The notes: generated from the letters alone by a model not told the origin. 9,673 nucleotides of DNA from CAZYPH01 sp964649095 (GCA_964649095.1 CAZYPH010000091.1:1-9673), one strand, 5' to 3'. Shown: positions 1 to 7,066, counted from the stretch's first letter. Translations and numbers: made by a program.

Positions 1-1
1 C

Positions 2-65
2 GTGTTTTCACTAAGGCCACTAAGACAGTGGGTGTTTCACTATAACGCGGGTGTTTTCATGAAAC
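2..65. repeat. Short GTGTTTTCA-like direct repeats beyond the lipoprotein gene
   Basis: Three near-identical words occur here: GTGTTTTCACT at 2-12, GTGTTTCACT at 32-41 and GTGTTTTCAT at 51-60. A small hairpin (CCACT at 17-21 pairing with AGTGG at 27-31) lies between the first two, and TTTCATGAAA at 55-64 is a perfect palindrome. The region is just past the stop codon of the minus-strand lipoprotein gene. It has no T-tract, so I cannot call it an intrinsic terminator. The window edge prevents seeing whether the repeats continue to the left. Confidence 0.35.
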
Positions 66-73
66 AGTCCTGC

Positions 74-610
74 TTATGGGGCGCTGTTGTTCGATTGGTT
101 AACCGTAGTGCAGTCATCTGAAATATTGAAATCGTACTCTGCGGTAAACACATTGGTCTCTTCGTTTAAGTTCTCACTGCGGATTACGCCTTCTCCGCTG
201 CGGATTCGAACGATGGATGTTCGTTGACTACCATCCGAGGATGTTATGGTTTGGGTGCAATCCCGCGTTAAGTATCTGGAAGTCAATCCTACTAACAATG
301 CACCACGATTGAAGTTGTAAGTTTGGTTTAAAGTGTAAGCGCCGCTAGCATCAGCTCCTACTGGAAAACAGCTCTCACGTGTCGATACTGTTGAACTTCC
401 CTCTCCAGAGACTAGATATTGGGCGGTCATGCAAAGTAGCCCATTCCAATTGGGACGGACCTGGCCCATGCCGTCTTTGACCACCCCCCGAATTCTCAGA
501 TAGTAGAGCCCAGGTTCGCCACAAGAAACAACGCTTAGAGTTCCTATAACAATGGCGATGAAAGCCGCTAGGACGGGTGAAGTAATTTTTTTTGAAAATC
601 TGCAAAACAT
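74..610 (-). CDS. Small exported lipoprotein, function unknown
   Basis: This 178-residue protein starts with a lipoprotein signal peptide: a basic N-terminus (RFSKK), a hydrophobic stretch at about residues 12-28, and the lipobox VVSC with the lipidated cysteine at residue 30. Residue +2 is Gly rather than Asp, which by the enterobacterial rule would fit outer-membrane sorting. The mature part has four more cysteines (C60, C81, C118, C167), which could form two disulfides after export. Segments such as IRGVVKDGMGQV (about 40-51) and SGAYTL (about 89-94) resemble the strands of carboxypeptidase-regulatory-like or Ig-like sandwich domains, but only weakly. The start is well supported: AAGGAG at 615-620 lies four bases upstream of the ATG. 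It is divergent from the YceI gene. I do not recognise a specific family. Confidence 0.75.
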   Translation of the reverse strand: MFCRFSKKITSPVLAAFIAIVIGTLSVVSCGEPGLYYLRIRGVVKDGMGQVRPNWNGLLCMTAQYLVSGEGSSTVSTRESCFPVGADASGAYTLNQTYNFNRGALLVGLTSRYLTRDCTQTITSSDGSQRTSIVRIRSGEGVIRSENLNEETNVFTAEYDFNISDDCTTVNQSNNSAP

Positions 611-921
611 AAGGCTCCTTTTAACGGTTTAATATTTAAAACATTCGATTTAAATGTGCTTTTTATTTCGGGCTGGCAAGAGAAGCGAGTTTTTTGCATG
701 GCTGAGGTCACGGGCGGGAGAGGGGAAGGCTTCCTACTCACGCAAGATGCATTCGGCCGGTATGTAGTGCTTAGGCGCAGAATGACGATGCGTCGACGCC
801 CGTCCGAGTATCAACGTTCTTTTAACGCTCATTGCCAGTTCGACCGAAGTTGGCGTACTTTTAGAAGTGTTTTTGCGTTTCAGCAAAACCAATAAGAATT
901 TAAATAGTAAAAAGGATATAT
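611..921. other. Divergent intergenic region between lipoprotein and YceI genes
   Basis: About 310 bases separate the two divergent genes. The ribosome binding sites sit at its ends (AAGGAG at 615-620 on the minus strand, AAGGA at 912-916 on the plus strand). The left end (about 620-660) is AT-rich and contains ACATT/AATGT inverted arms at 641-657. TTGCCA at 832-837 could be a -35 element for the YceI gene, but the hexamer 17-18 bases downstream is a poor -10. A 79-codon frame at 656-895 is arginine-rich, has no ribosome binding site and does not look like a protein. No RNA gene is recognised. Confidence 0.5.
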
Positions 922-1527
922 ATGAAAAATAAAATTAAAAACGTGTTTTCGTTTTCTGGCGTAGCAGTTTTGGCTGCTTTACTTGTGAATGCTTCGGCCT
1001 CGGCTGCGACTTATGTCGTCGACGCTGCGCACTCTTCGGTGAACTTCAAAGTCCGCCACTTAGTAGCAAAAACAACCGGTAAGTTTGATACGTTCGATGG
1101 CACTATCGAATACGTGCCAGGCAAGCCAGACGTTTGGAGTGTGCAAGCCACCGCCGAAGCTGCATCGATCAATACCGCTGAAGCTAAACGCGATGAGCAC
1201 TTGCGTGGGGAAGATTTCTTTAATGTAAAAAAATTCCCAAAACTAACATTCAAAAGCAAAAAAGTAGCGGACTTCAAGAACGGCAAAGGCAAGTTGATTG
1301 GTGATTTGACGATTCATGGCGTTACAAAAACCGTAACATTTGATTTAGAGTTGGGCGGCGAAGGTGTTGATCCGTGGGGCAACACTAAAGTCGGCTTTAC
1401 AGCAATCACCAAAATCAGCCGTAAAGAGTTTGGTTTGACTTGGAATAAAACGCTAGAAACAGGCTCTCTATTAGTAGGTGACGATGTTGAAATTGCTCTT
1501 GAAATCGAAGCTAATTTGAAAAAATAA
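922..1527 (+). CDS. YceI family periplasmic lipid-binding protein
   Basis: YceI-family proteins fold as a lipocalin-like beta-barrel that binds polyisoprenoid or other long lipid chains, usually in the periplasm; the physiological role is unsettled in most species. The 201-residue product has a Sec signal peptide with cleavage predicted after ASA at about residue 28. The hallmark family segments follow: YVVDAAHSSVNFKVRHL at the mature N-terminus, DEHLRGEDFFNVKKFPKLTF in the middle, LTIHGVTKTVTFDLEL, and SRKEFGLTWN near the C-terminus. Length matches the family. The start is supported by AAGGA at 912-916. The gene is lysine-rich, appears monocistronic and ends in a strong terminator. Family assignment is secure; the ligand is unknown. 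Confidence 0.95.
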   Translation: MKNKIKNVFSFSGVAVLAALLVNASASAATYVVDAAHSSVNFKVRHLVAKTTGKFDTFDGTIEYVPGKPDVWSVQATAEAASINTAEAKRDEHLRGEDFFNVKKFPKLTFKSKKVADFKNGKGKLIGDLTIHGVTKTVTFDLELGGEGVDPWGNTKVGFTAITKISRKEFGLTWNKTLETGSLLVGDDVEIALEIEANLKK

Positions 1528-1550
1528 CGCCTCTAGTTCTTAAGTTATGC

Positions 1551-1603
1551 GCCCCATGTTTTTAGTAAGAGTTCTTCTTGCTCAGAACATGGGGCTTTTT
1601 TTT
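1551..1603 (+). terminator. Intrinsic terminator of the YceI gene
   Basis: GCCCCATGTT (1551-1560) pairs perfectly with AACATGGGGC (1586-1595), followed directly by eight T residues (1596-1603). Inside the loop a second stem, AGTAAGA (1564-1570) with TCTTGCT (1576-1582, one G-T pair), extends the hairpin across a 3x3 internal loop. Read from the other strand there is no T-tract after the stem, so it should act only on the YceI transcript and not on the convergent phosphatase gene. Confidence 0.93.
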
Positions 1604-1619
1604 GGTACTTACCGATGAA

Positions 1620-2921
1620 CTACCGTAGCTGGCGCGTCAGTGCGCGCTCGCAGAGCGTATCTTTTTCCATCCAATCGTGTCGATCGCGCTCCGGTGCTCG
1701 GGCCATCAGACGGCGAGCGATTCCAGGGTTTAGCTCGGTGTACCCTCGTGGCGGGCGCGGTACGTCGGTGAATGAGACCGTACCGTTGGGTTGGATCACT
1801 GCGAAGCCCGGTTGGAAAGGATCCTGAAATCCGCCATGTTCGTCTGTAGCCGAACTATAGGAATTCCCCGAGTCCATGAGGTATAGCGTTTGGTGCACTC
1901 CGAACTCCAGCGCTATAGGTTGCAGTCTAGGTGTGTGGCCGACAAAAATGGATGCGGCATTAAAGGAGTCAAAAAGTGCGCCGATCACGGGGCCCGTATA
2001 CGGCGCCCCTTCATTGGCCATATCGCGTATCCATAGAGGGCTATTGTTGATTCCAAAAATACTACTATGGAACAGTACCCAACTAAAACGCTGCAGTCGC
2101 GTTAAGCTATCGGCGCTGTGTTGGGTTTGGGTGAGTGCTGTAACCCAGGCGCGCATGGTACTGTTAATTTGGCCTGCACGCTGCGCGTTGTTTCTTAGCC
2201 ACAACGGCAGACCGCCATGCACAAACACATGGTGCCCGATTTGAATGATTGTGTTGCGCCGGCGGTAGAAGTCGCCAAATCGGTGCACGAGTGTGGCCCA
2301 CATATCGAGTTCGTCACTATTGACGGGCACGACACCTTCGTAGTCAGCGGGGTTAGCAAGGCGCACACTTTCTGGCGCAAAACTACGCAGTGGTGGCGGT
2401 GTGAAGGTTATTTCTGGATGTGCCGCTCGGTACCCACGAAAGGCACGGGCTTCTTTTTTACCCAAATACGTGTCGATAAGCGGGGCTTCGCGTCGGAACA
2501 TACCGATTAATGGAAAAATATCGTGATTGCCCAATAGCGCATGGACGTGCCCACCAGCCTGCGCCGCTTCGTGTTCGAGTTGTGTGATGTGCGTGAGTAG
2601 TTGCAAAGTATCGTCTCCGCGATCGTTGAGGTCCCCCAACAAAACAAGATGCCCTCGGCCGCCGATCCAGTGGCCGCGATGGTCAATCAAACCTGCGCGA
2701 CGCACCATGCGTGCAAACATACCGTGATCGCCCGCCAAATCACCAATGACAACAATCGGCGCTGACGTATCGTGGGCAAACTGCCAAGGAGCACCGTCGT
2801 AAGCGATGAGTGGGGGTGGGGTTTGTTGGGCAATGGCGGAGCTACTCCACGAACCAAGCCTGGCGGTAGTCAGCAGCCCTAACACAAGAAATGAAAATAA
2901 GAATCGGATGGTGCACGACAT
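1620..2921 (-). CDS. Exported PPP-superfamily (Shewanella-like) metallophosphatase
   Basis: A 433-residue protein with an N-terminal signal peptide (hydrophobic residues about 7-20, likely cleavage after AIA at 31) and a calcineurin-like phosphoesterase domain. The ordered PPP motifs are GDLAGD (60-65), GDLNDRG (96-102), GNHD (131-134), HGG (235-237) and VGHT (327-330). SPLWIRD at 294-300 is like the motif preceding the last helix in Shewanella-like phosphatases (Shelphs). This points to a periplasmic or secreted dimetal phosphatase acting on phosphoprotein or small phosphoesters. In motif I the usual metal-binding His (GDxHG) is Ala63, so the first metal site may be altered. The ATG has only a weak GAAG upstream, but the signal peptide begins there and no better start is visible. 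It is convergent with the YceI gene and divergent from the 3355 gene. Confidence 0.88.
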   Translation of the reverse strand: MSCTIRFLFSFLVLGLLTTARLGSWSSSAIAQQTPPPLIAYDGAPWQFAHDTSAPIVVIGDLAGDHGMFARMVRRAGLIDHRGHWIGGRGHLVLLGDLNDRGDDTLQLLTHITQLEHEAAQAGGHVHALLGNHDIFPLIGMFRREAPLIDTYLGKKEARAFRGYRAAHPEITFTPPPLRSFAPESVRLANPADYEGVVPVNSDELDMWATLVHRFGDFYRRRNTIIQIGHHVFVHGGLPLWLRNNAQRAGQINSTMRAWVTALTQTQHSADSLTRLQRFSWVLFHSSIFGINNSPLWIRDMANEGAPYTGPVIGALFDSFNAASIFVGHTPRLQPIALEFGVHQTLYLMDSGNSYSSATDEHGGFQDPFQPGFAVIQPNGTVSFTDVPRPPRGYTELNPGIARRLMARAPERDRHDWMEKDTLCERALTRQLR

Positions 2922-3204
2922 AACTTCAAAAGGCTTTTATCACATAATGTCTGTGATCGTGAGGATTCAATTTTAATAAACTATAAATATTTATATAAAT
3001 TGAAATTGTTTTGATGTTTAGAGCTCTGTTACTGTCCGAGCCTTTTTAAGGAGAATGGGGGTGTTTTTTATATAATTTAGGATTTAATTTTTATAATTTT
3101 TCCGGTCATAATTAGACTCTTCTTATTTAAATTAATTATTAATATTAAATACTTATTAGTCTATTTTCTTATTTTTCCCAAAAAATCTGTTTTGAGAAAT
3201 CCCA

Positions 3205-3226
3205 GAGTCTAGACTCAGTCTAGACT
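3205..3226. promoter_or_regulatory. Tandem palindromic operator candidate
   Basis: The perfect palindrome AGTCTAGACT occurs at 3206-3215 and again at 3217-3226, an 11-bp period. The first copy extends to the 12-bp palindrome GAGTCTAGACTC (3205-3216). One helical turn between identical symmetric sites is what two dimers of one regulator would need to bind side by side on the same DNA face. The second copy overlaps the best -35 candidate of the downstream gene. The regulator is unknown; the TIGR02147-type protein encoded at 6173-7066 is a candidate by proximity only. Confidence 0.6.
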
Positions 3227-3249
3227 TTCATGATTTCAGTCTGTATTAT
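3221..3249 (+). promoter_or_regulatory. Candidate sigma-70-type promoter for the barrel gene
   Basis: TAGACT (3221-3226, four of six matches to TTGACA) is followed by a 17-base spacer and TATTAT (3244-3249, five of six matches to TATAAT). Transcription would begin near 3256, about 100 bases before the ATG. The -35 hexamer lies within the second palindrome copy, so occupancy of the operator would be expected to block polymerase. An alternative -10, TATAAA at 3305-3310, has no reasonable -35. Confidence 0.4.
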
Positions 3250-3354
3250 ACATAGCGCACGATTTTTAAGCATGTTATCATCGCCGCCGACAGTCGACGG
3301 TCATTATAAATAAAAAATGTTTAAAAAACGGAAAGTATTAAAGAGTAGTTCGTC

Positions 3355-4602
3355 ATGAAAAAGTCAAAAGTAGTATTATTAAGTGTCGTTTTAGCCGCCG
3401 CGTCGGGTGTTGGAGATGGGGTGATGGGTTTCGGTACATCATCGTGGGCGCAGGAGTCGTCGAGTGCCACTTCCGAGAGCGCCGCTTCTGAAACACGCAT
3501 CGCTGACATGGCCAATCGGTATTTTGTGCAAAATCGTGCGGCGATCGAAGAACGTCATGGTGTTCGTGTGAGTATGTCAACGGAATGGGAAGATGTAGCA
3601 GCCGATCCAACTCAAGGTGTTCGCGAAACGCGCCTGCGCGTCGATATCTTCCCTTTGGGTTCACAATATCTGACAGGCGACTTCCATACGACGGTGCTGC
3701 TCAGCAATGTTACCGAAAGTAATATTGAACAAAAAATGAGTGAGGTTTTGGCCATCGTACATAGCCAGTATGCTCGTGCTGTAACGCAGCAGAATATTAA
3801 CCGCGAGTTTCTGGAGAATCGTAGTTCAACAGCCACGGGGCTTGGTCCTCAAACGACTTTTGGTAATAGTGTAACGACAGGTGCGGTAGCAGGTATTGGC
3901 CGTCACGCCTATGCCTCGGTTTGGGTGCAGTTGCCGTCGGTGCGTTCCGGTAATCCCTCGACCGTGATGCCTGCCATGCGCTCGCATTGGTTGCGTACAC
4001 AAGTTCAGTTTGATGGCGTGCAGTCCGTTGATGATTCCTCGAATCGAGTCGCTGTGAGTCGTTTGGTGACAGATATCTATTCGATAGCGTTGTCGTCAAC
4101 CAGGAGGACTGAGAGCAGTCACCTAGGCGGTGCGGTTGTCATTCGTCTTGGTAGTGTGCGCGCCCATTTAAGAACGCCGTCAGGTGGTGCCGACGCGACC
4201 GCTCGTTTTGATGTTGATGTCGCTAATCTTGGTATTGTCGATTCTTACCGCCTGACTCAAGGGTTGGGATTTTATTACAGTATGACAGCGCGTGTTGGTG
4301 TGCGCATTCTCGAGCAGAATCAAGCGCGTTTCCAGGCGCAGTTTGGTGCCGAGACTCTAATTGGCCTAGCCATCGGCCAGCAACTTTTTGTTGAGGCGGG
4401 GGTCGCAGGAGAAGGCTCGCCAGGGGCTAATGCCTTGAACGTGTTCGGAACTATCGGCTGGAGGTTGACGCGTAGTACAGCTCTGCGTGTAGGGCTAAAC
4501 TATGCTGCGCCTGCAAGTACGTTTAGAGATAACGCTCGTGATCCGATGGCCGTCATCCCCGAGGGTGTGAGTGCTAACGGTGGTATTACGGTGCGGTTCT
4601 AA
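3355..4602 (+). CDS. Probable outer-membrane beta-barrel protein, family unknown
   Basis: The 415-residue product has a Sec signal peptide (MKKSK, hydrophobic core about 6-20, cleavage likely after SSWA at 32). A soluble-looking N-terminal region follows at about 45-150, including the helical stretch TESNIEQKMSEVLAIVHSQY. The rest is rich in alternating polar/hydrophobic strands, for example SMTARVGVRILEQ, ARFQAQFGAETLIGLA, QLFVEAGVAG, VFGTIGWRLTRS and ALRVGLNYAA. The chain ends in GGITVRF, and a C-terminal Phe is the usual beta-signal for BAM-dependent outer-membrane insertion. There are no cysteines. The ribosome binding site is modest (AAGAG at 3341-3345). It is first in a same-strand group with a putative secreted protease and a regulator. 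I do not recognise a named family; a periplasmic/surface beta-sheet protein is the alternative. Confidence 0.72.
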   Translation: MKKSKVVLLSVVLAAASGVGDGVMGFGTSSWAQESSSATSESAASETRIADMANRYFVQNRAAIEERHGVRVSMSTEWEDVAADPTQGVRETRLRVDIFPLGSQYLTGDFHTTVLLSNVTESNIEQKMSEVLAIVHSQYARAVTQQNINREFLENRSSTATGLGPQTTFGNSVTTGAVAGIGRHAYASVWVQLPSVRSGNPSTVMPAMRSHWLRTQVQFDGVQSVDDSSNRVAVSRLVTDIYSIALSSTRRTESSHLGGAVVIRLGSVRAHLRTPSGGADATARFDVDVANLGIVDSYRLTQGLGFYYSMTARVGVRILEQNQARFQAQFGAETLIGLAIGQQLFVEAGVAGEGSPGANALNVFGTIGWRLTRSTALRVGLNYAAPASTFRDNARDPMAVIPEGVSANGGITVRF

Positions 4603-4610
4603 TATTATAT

Positions 4611-4660
4611 TGATGGGTCGGTACGAGTCTTCGTTAAACGAGACTGGTAACGACCCATTA
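4611..4660 (+). other. Long imperfect hairpin between barrel and protease genes
   Basis: Starting eight bases after the barrel gene's stop codon, ATGGGTCGGTACGAGTCT (4613-4630) pairs with AGACTGGTAACGACCCAT (4641-4658) with two mismatches. T-A and G-T pairs extend it to 4611 and 4660. The loop is TCGTTAAACG. No clear T-tract follows on either strand, so it is not a standard intrinsic terminator. It could act as a partial terminator, an mRNA 3'-end stabiliser, or a processing point that sets different levels for the upstream and downstream genes. Confidence 0.6.
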
Positions 4661-4692
4661 GTATTGTTCGTGAATGATAAAGTGGTGTGTAA

Positions 4693-6141
4693 ATGCGTTC
4701 TATATATATTGTTTTATTAATATTTTTTAAGATTTGTCTTGTCCGAACAGAAGTTTTATTTGCAGGACACGGCGTTGGTGCTGGTGATGGCTTTCCGCTG
4801 ATCAATTTTCCACAGACGGTACTACCCCTAATGCCGCAATCTGCAGAAATAAATAATTTTGTATATAAAATAGCACGTACGCATCCGAGCATAGCCTTGC
4901 GTTTTTTAAGGCTTAAAAACCAGTTTAATAGTTTGAATTCTCAGTTTCAATTTATCCACATGAACGGCGAATACCCCTATCAACTAGCGAACAGCCGGCA
5001 TGGTGACGTGGTGGATAATTATCGAATTCCAACATCAGCTAGTATCACGGTGTGGAATAATTTTTTTAATCGTAGTGCGCAAGAACAGTTGCAAACACTC
5101 ATCCACGAGTTTGTGCACATTCTGTTTACGCATGACGACGAACCCTCAACGGTGCGTTTGACGGCATTATTACTGCAAGAAACGCGTAGTGCTGAAGAGG
5201 TAAGCGAACTAAACACCCTCTTGGGTCAATTTGTCCGAGTCGATAGTAACGCGTCTCAAAATATTAATAATTCTATATATTCAGAAATTGAAACTCTCTA
5301 CGTAACATCAAAACAGTTGTCGTCAGCTTGTGGTGAGTTTGATCAGAACTCCGATCGCGATGTCGTACTGATTGGAACGCGCCACCTACGTTTTCCAAGT
5401 GTGCCCGAACAGTGGCAGCAGCTTTTATTGAACGATGTCTTTTTTAAAGAATACCGTAACCGTTGTTTTAGAAGTACCAGCAGGCGCTCGATAGAAGATG
5501 TCTTTGCTGCGCGATCACTCATCGATGGTTTTACCCAGCACCCCTACTTGCATCGTTTGTTTTTGCAGGTGTTGTTACCTACGACAGAGATTTATTTTGT
5601 GCTATCGGCTCAAAACCATGCCGTGCGTTCTAATATGCCTGTTACCGAAGGGGCGACCGAGTTGTTTAATGTGTTAAGTCGCCTTTCTGCCAACCACACG
5701 GTTTCGCCCGAACAATTAAGAGAGCAGATTCCTGGGTATGCTCGTTATGAAGAACGACGTCGTGCGCTTTTGCTGCCAGACGAGCTAGAAGCACCAGAGC
5801 ACTATTCAGCAAGCGATGCCTTGCGTTATTTTCCAAGTTGGGTGGCTTTAATGGGCAGCTCTACGGCATGGAGCAACGACGCCTTTCGTATTATTCGTGT
5901 GCCTGCTCAGCAGACAGTGGATTGTCGATTTGGATCGGAAAATACCACAAACGCCGGCACTTCAAGTCGCTACCAGGCACAGTGTCAGTTTACGGTGCCT
6001 CGTATTTTAGGATTGGGGCGCAGCGTGAGCCAACATGCGTGGGTATTGGGTGTCGAGTGGGCCGTGCAGTTAATGATCGATTCGCAAGCAGGTGTGCGAT
6101 TCTATCAGTGGCCAGGGGTACGAGTCGTTGAAAGACAATAA
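4693..6141 (+). CDS. Putative secreted zinc metalloprotease (HEFVH), family unknown
   Basis: The 482-residue protein begins with a hydrophobic segment (about 4-17) and a possible cleavage near LFA at 24, followed by the glycine-rich GHGVGAGDG. The key feature is LIHEFVHILFTHDDE at 136-150: HEFVH (138-142) fits HExxH, where the two His bind zinc and Glu is the general base. Candidate third ligands are D148 (metzincin-like spacing, but with F145 instead of Gly), E163, and E319 within TEGATE. Cysteines C213, C258, C411 and C431 could form disulfides, consistent with export. The C-terminal part is strand-rich. The ATG has no good Shine-Dalgarno, so the start is less certain. The 90-base gap from the barrel gene contains a hairpin, and the regulator gene follows 31 bases later. 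Protease activity is inferred from the motif alone. Confidence 0.65.
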   Translation: MRSIYIVLLIFFKICLVRTEVLFAGHGVGAGDGFPLINFPQTVLPLMPQSAEINNFVYKIARTHPSIALRFLRLKNQFNSLNSQFQFIHMNGEYPYQLANSRHGDVVDNYRIPTSASITVWNNFFNRSAQEQLQTLIHEFVHILFTHDDEPSTVRLTALLLQETRSAEEVSELNTLLGQFVRVDSNASQNINNSIYSEIETLYVTSKQLSSACGEFDQNSDRDVVLIGTRHLRFPSVPEQWQQLLLNDVFFKEYRNRCFRSTSRRSIEDVFAARSLIDGFTQHPYLHRLFLQVLLPTTEIYFVLSAQNHAVRSNMPVTEGATELFNVLSRLSANHTVSPEQLREQIPGYARYEERRRALLLPDELEAPEHYSASDALRYFPSWVALMGSSTAWSNDAFRIIRVPAQQTVDCRFGSENTTNAGTSSRYQAQCQFTVPRILGLGRSVSQHAWVLGVEWAVQLMIDSQAGVRFYQWPGVRVVERQ

Positions 6142-6172
6142 AGTTAAGCCCGCTCAACCGAGATTGTAATAA

Positions 6173-7066
6173 ATGGAAAATATTTATATTAACCAGCACG
6201 ATACGAATACGCTTTCAAAGCCCTTGGTCTGGGACTTCTCCGACTACCAAGACTATTTACAGGCGTATTTGGCTTACAAACGCTCTGGTAAATCGCCGTT
6301 TAGTGTGCGGCAGTTTTGCCTAAGCGCCGGCATCTCCACCGAAAACTATTTATTAAAAATTATCCGCGGCGAACGCAATCTTGGTCAAAAGCTAACCGAG
6401 GCCTTTATTCGCGCGTTGAAACTATCTCGAGCTGAAGCCCAATACTTTCGAGTGCTGACACAAGTGCGTTTAGTCAAAGCCATTGATCAAAAAGAGGTTC
6501 TATTAAATCAGTTAGAGTTGTTGCGCCGTAAGGCCAAACGCCCACCCCCAGTGTTAGACAATTCGATGCTCCGTCACTGGTATTTGCCGGTGATATGGGA
6601 GTTGGCTTCGTGTAAACATTTTATATTTAACCCACACAATATTGCTGAGGCCTTGCAAAATAAAATTTCAGTACAAGAAATAAAAGAAGCGATCGAGTAT
6701 CTGGTTCGCAAAAACTATCTAGTAGAAACGCCTGAGGGTCATGTCCAAGGCGAAACTCCCGTGTTTACTACAAATGGTAAGTCAGACCCGATTTTAAAAC
6801 TCCACCATAAAGAGTCCGTGTCGGCCGCAATACCTGCTATTGATTTGCCCATCGAAGAACGTGGTTTTTTCGGCCTCACGATTGCAATTGATAAAAGTAA
6901 AGTGCCCGAGCTTAAGGCGCGTCTAAAAAAATTCTTAGACCAGGTACAAGCCGATCTGGCCTGTGACCCCAACGCTAACGCCGTATATCGTATTAATGCG
7001 CACTGTTTTCCGTTGGCGGTGACCGACTCTGGCACGTTAAAACAGCCCACAAAAGACACGCATTAA
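6173..7066 (+). CDS. TIGR02147/DUF4423 family DNA-binding regulator
   Basis: A 297-residue cytoplasmic protein. WDFSDYQDYLQAYLAYK (20-36) and FSVRQFCLSAGISTENYL...GERNL (43-70) match the conserved N-terminal region of the TIGR02147 family: F.DYl....., FS.R.F...aG.S..yL, then G.RNL. This region resembles a helix-turn-helix unit. A second winged-helix-like part follows at about 157-195 (AEALQNKISVQEIKEAIEYLVRKNYLVET), as in DUF4423. Family members are numerous in Bdellovibrio-like bacteria and Fibrobacter and are presumed transcription regulators, but few have known targets. It lies 31 bases after the protease gene on the same strand and probably shares its transcript; the ribosome binding site is weak. 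It may control its own cluster, possibly through the palindromes at 3205-3226, which is a guess from position. It converges on the reductase-fold gene with only seven bases between the stops. Confidence 0.88.
   Translation: MENIYINQHDTNTLSKPLVWDFSDYQDYLQAYLAYKRSGKSPFSVRQFCLSAGISTENYLLKIIRGERNLGQKLTEAFIRALKLSRAEAQYFRVLTQVRLVKAIDQKEVLLNQLELLRRKAKRPPPVLDNSMLRHWYLPVIWELASCKHFIFNPHNIAEALQNKISVQEIKEAIEYLVRKNYLVETPEGHVQGETPVFTTNGKSDPILKLHHKESVSAAIPAIDLPIEERGFFGLTIAIDKSKVPELKARLKKFLDQVQADLACDPNANAVYRINAHCFPLAVTDSGTLKQPTKDTH

Larger units (their letters stand above)
2922..3354. other. Long AT-rich divergent intergenic region
   Basis: This region separates the minus-strand phosphatase gene from the plus-strand barrel gene. 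It is strikingly AT-rich: only 20 of 120 bases at 3061-3180 are G or C. It carries a 14-bp AT palindrome at 2982-2995, an AAGGAG followed by a six-codon frame (ATG at 3055, stop at 3073-3075), and the tandem palindromic operator candidate at 3205-3226 with an overlapping promoter. Additional TAGACT/AGTCTA words occur at 3113-3118 and 3158-3163, and AGTCTG at 3238-3243. No RNA gene or convincing protein gene is visible. Confidence 0.6.

Noticed and set aside
656..895. 79-codon plus-strand frame between the lipoprotein and YceI genes
   Set aside because: It has no ribosome binding site, is rich in Arg without recognisable domain features, and lies in what looks like a promoter region.
1876..2510. 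Plus-strand open frames opposite the phosphatase gene
   Set aside because: They are antisense shadows of a gene with all PPP motifs in order; none has a ribosome binding site or domain features.
2982..2995. 14-bp palindrome TATAAATATTTATA
   Set aside because: It is made only of A and T in a very AT-rich stretch, so a chance palindrome is likely.
4693..6141. Classifying the HEFVH protein as a metzincin
   Set aside because: The spacing to D148 fits HExxHxxGxxD, but the conserved Gly is Phe and no Met-turn could be confidently placed, so the clan is left open.
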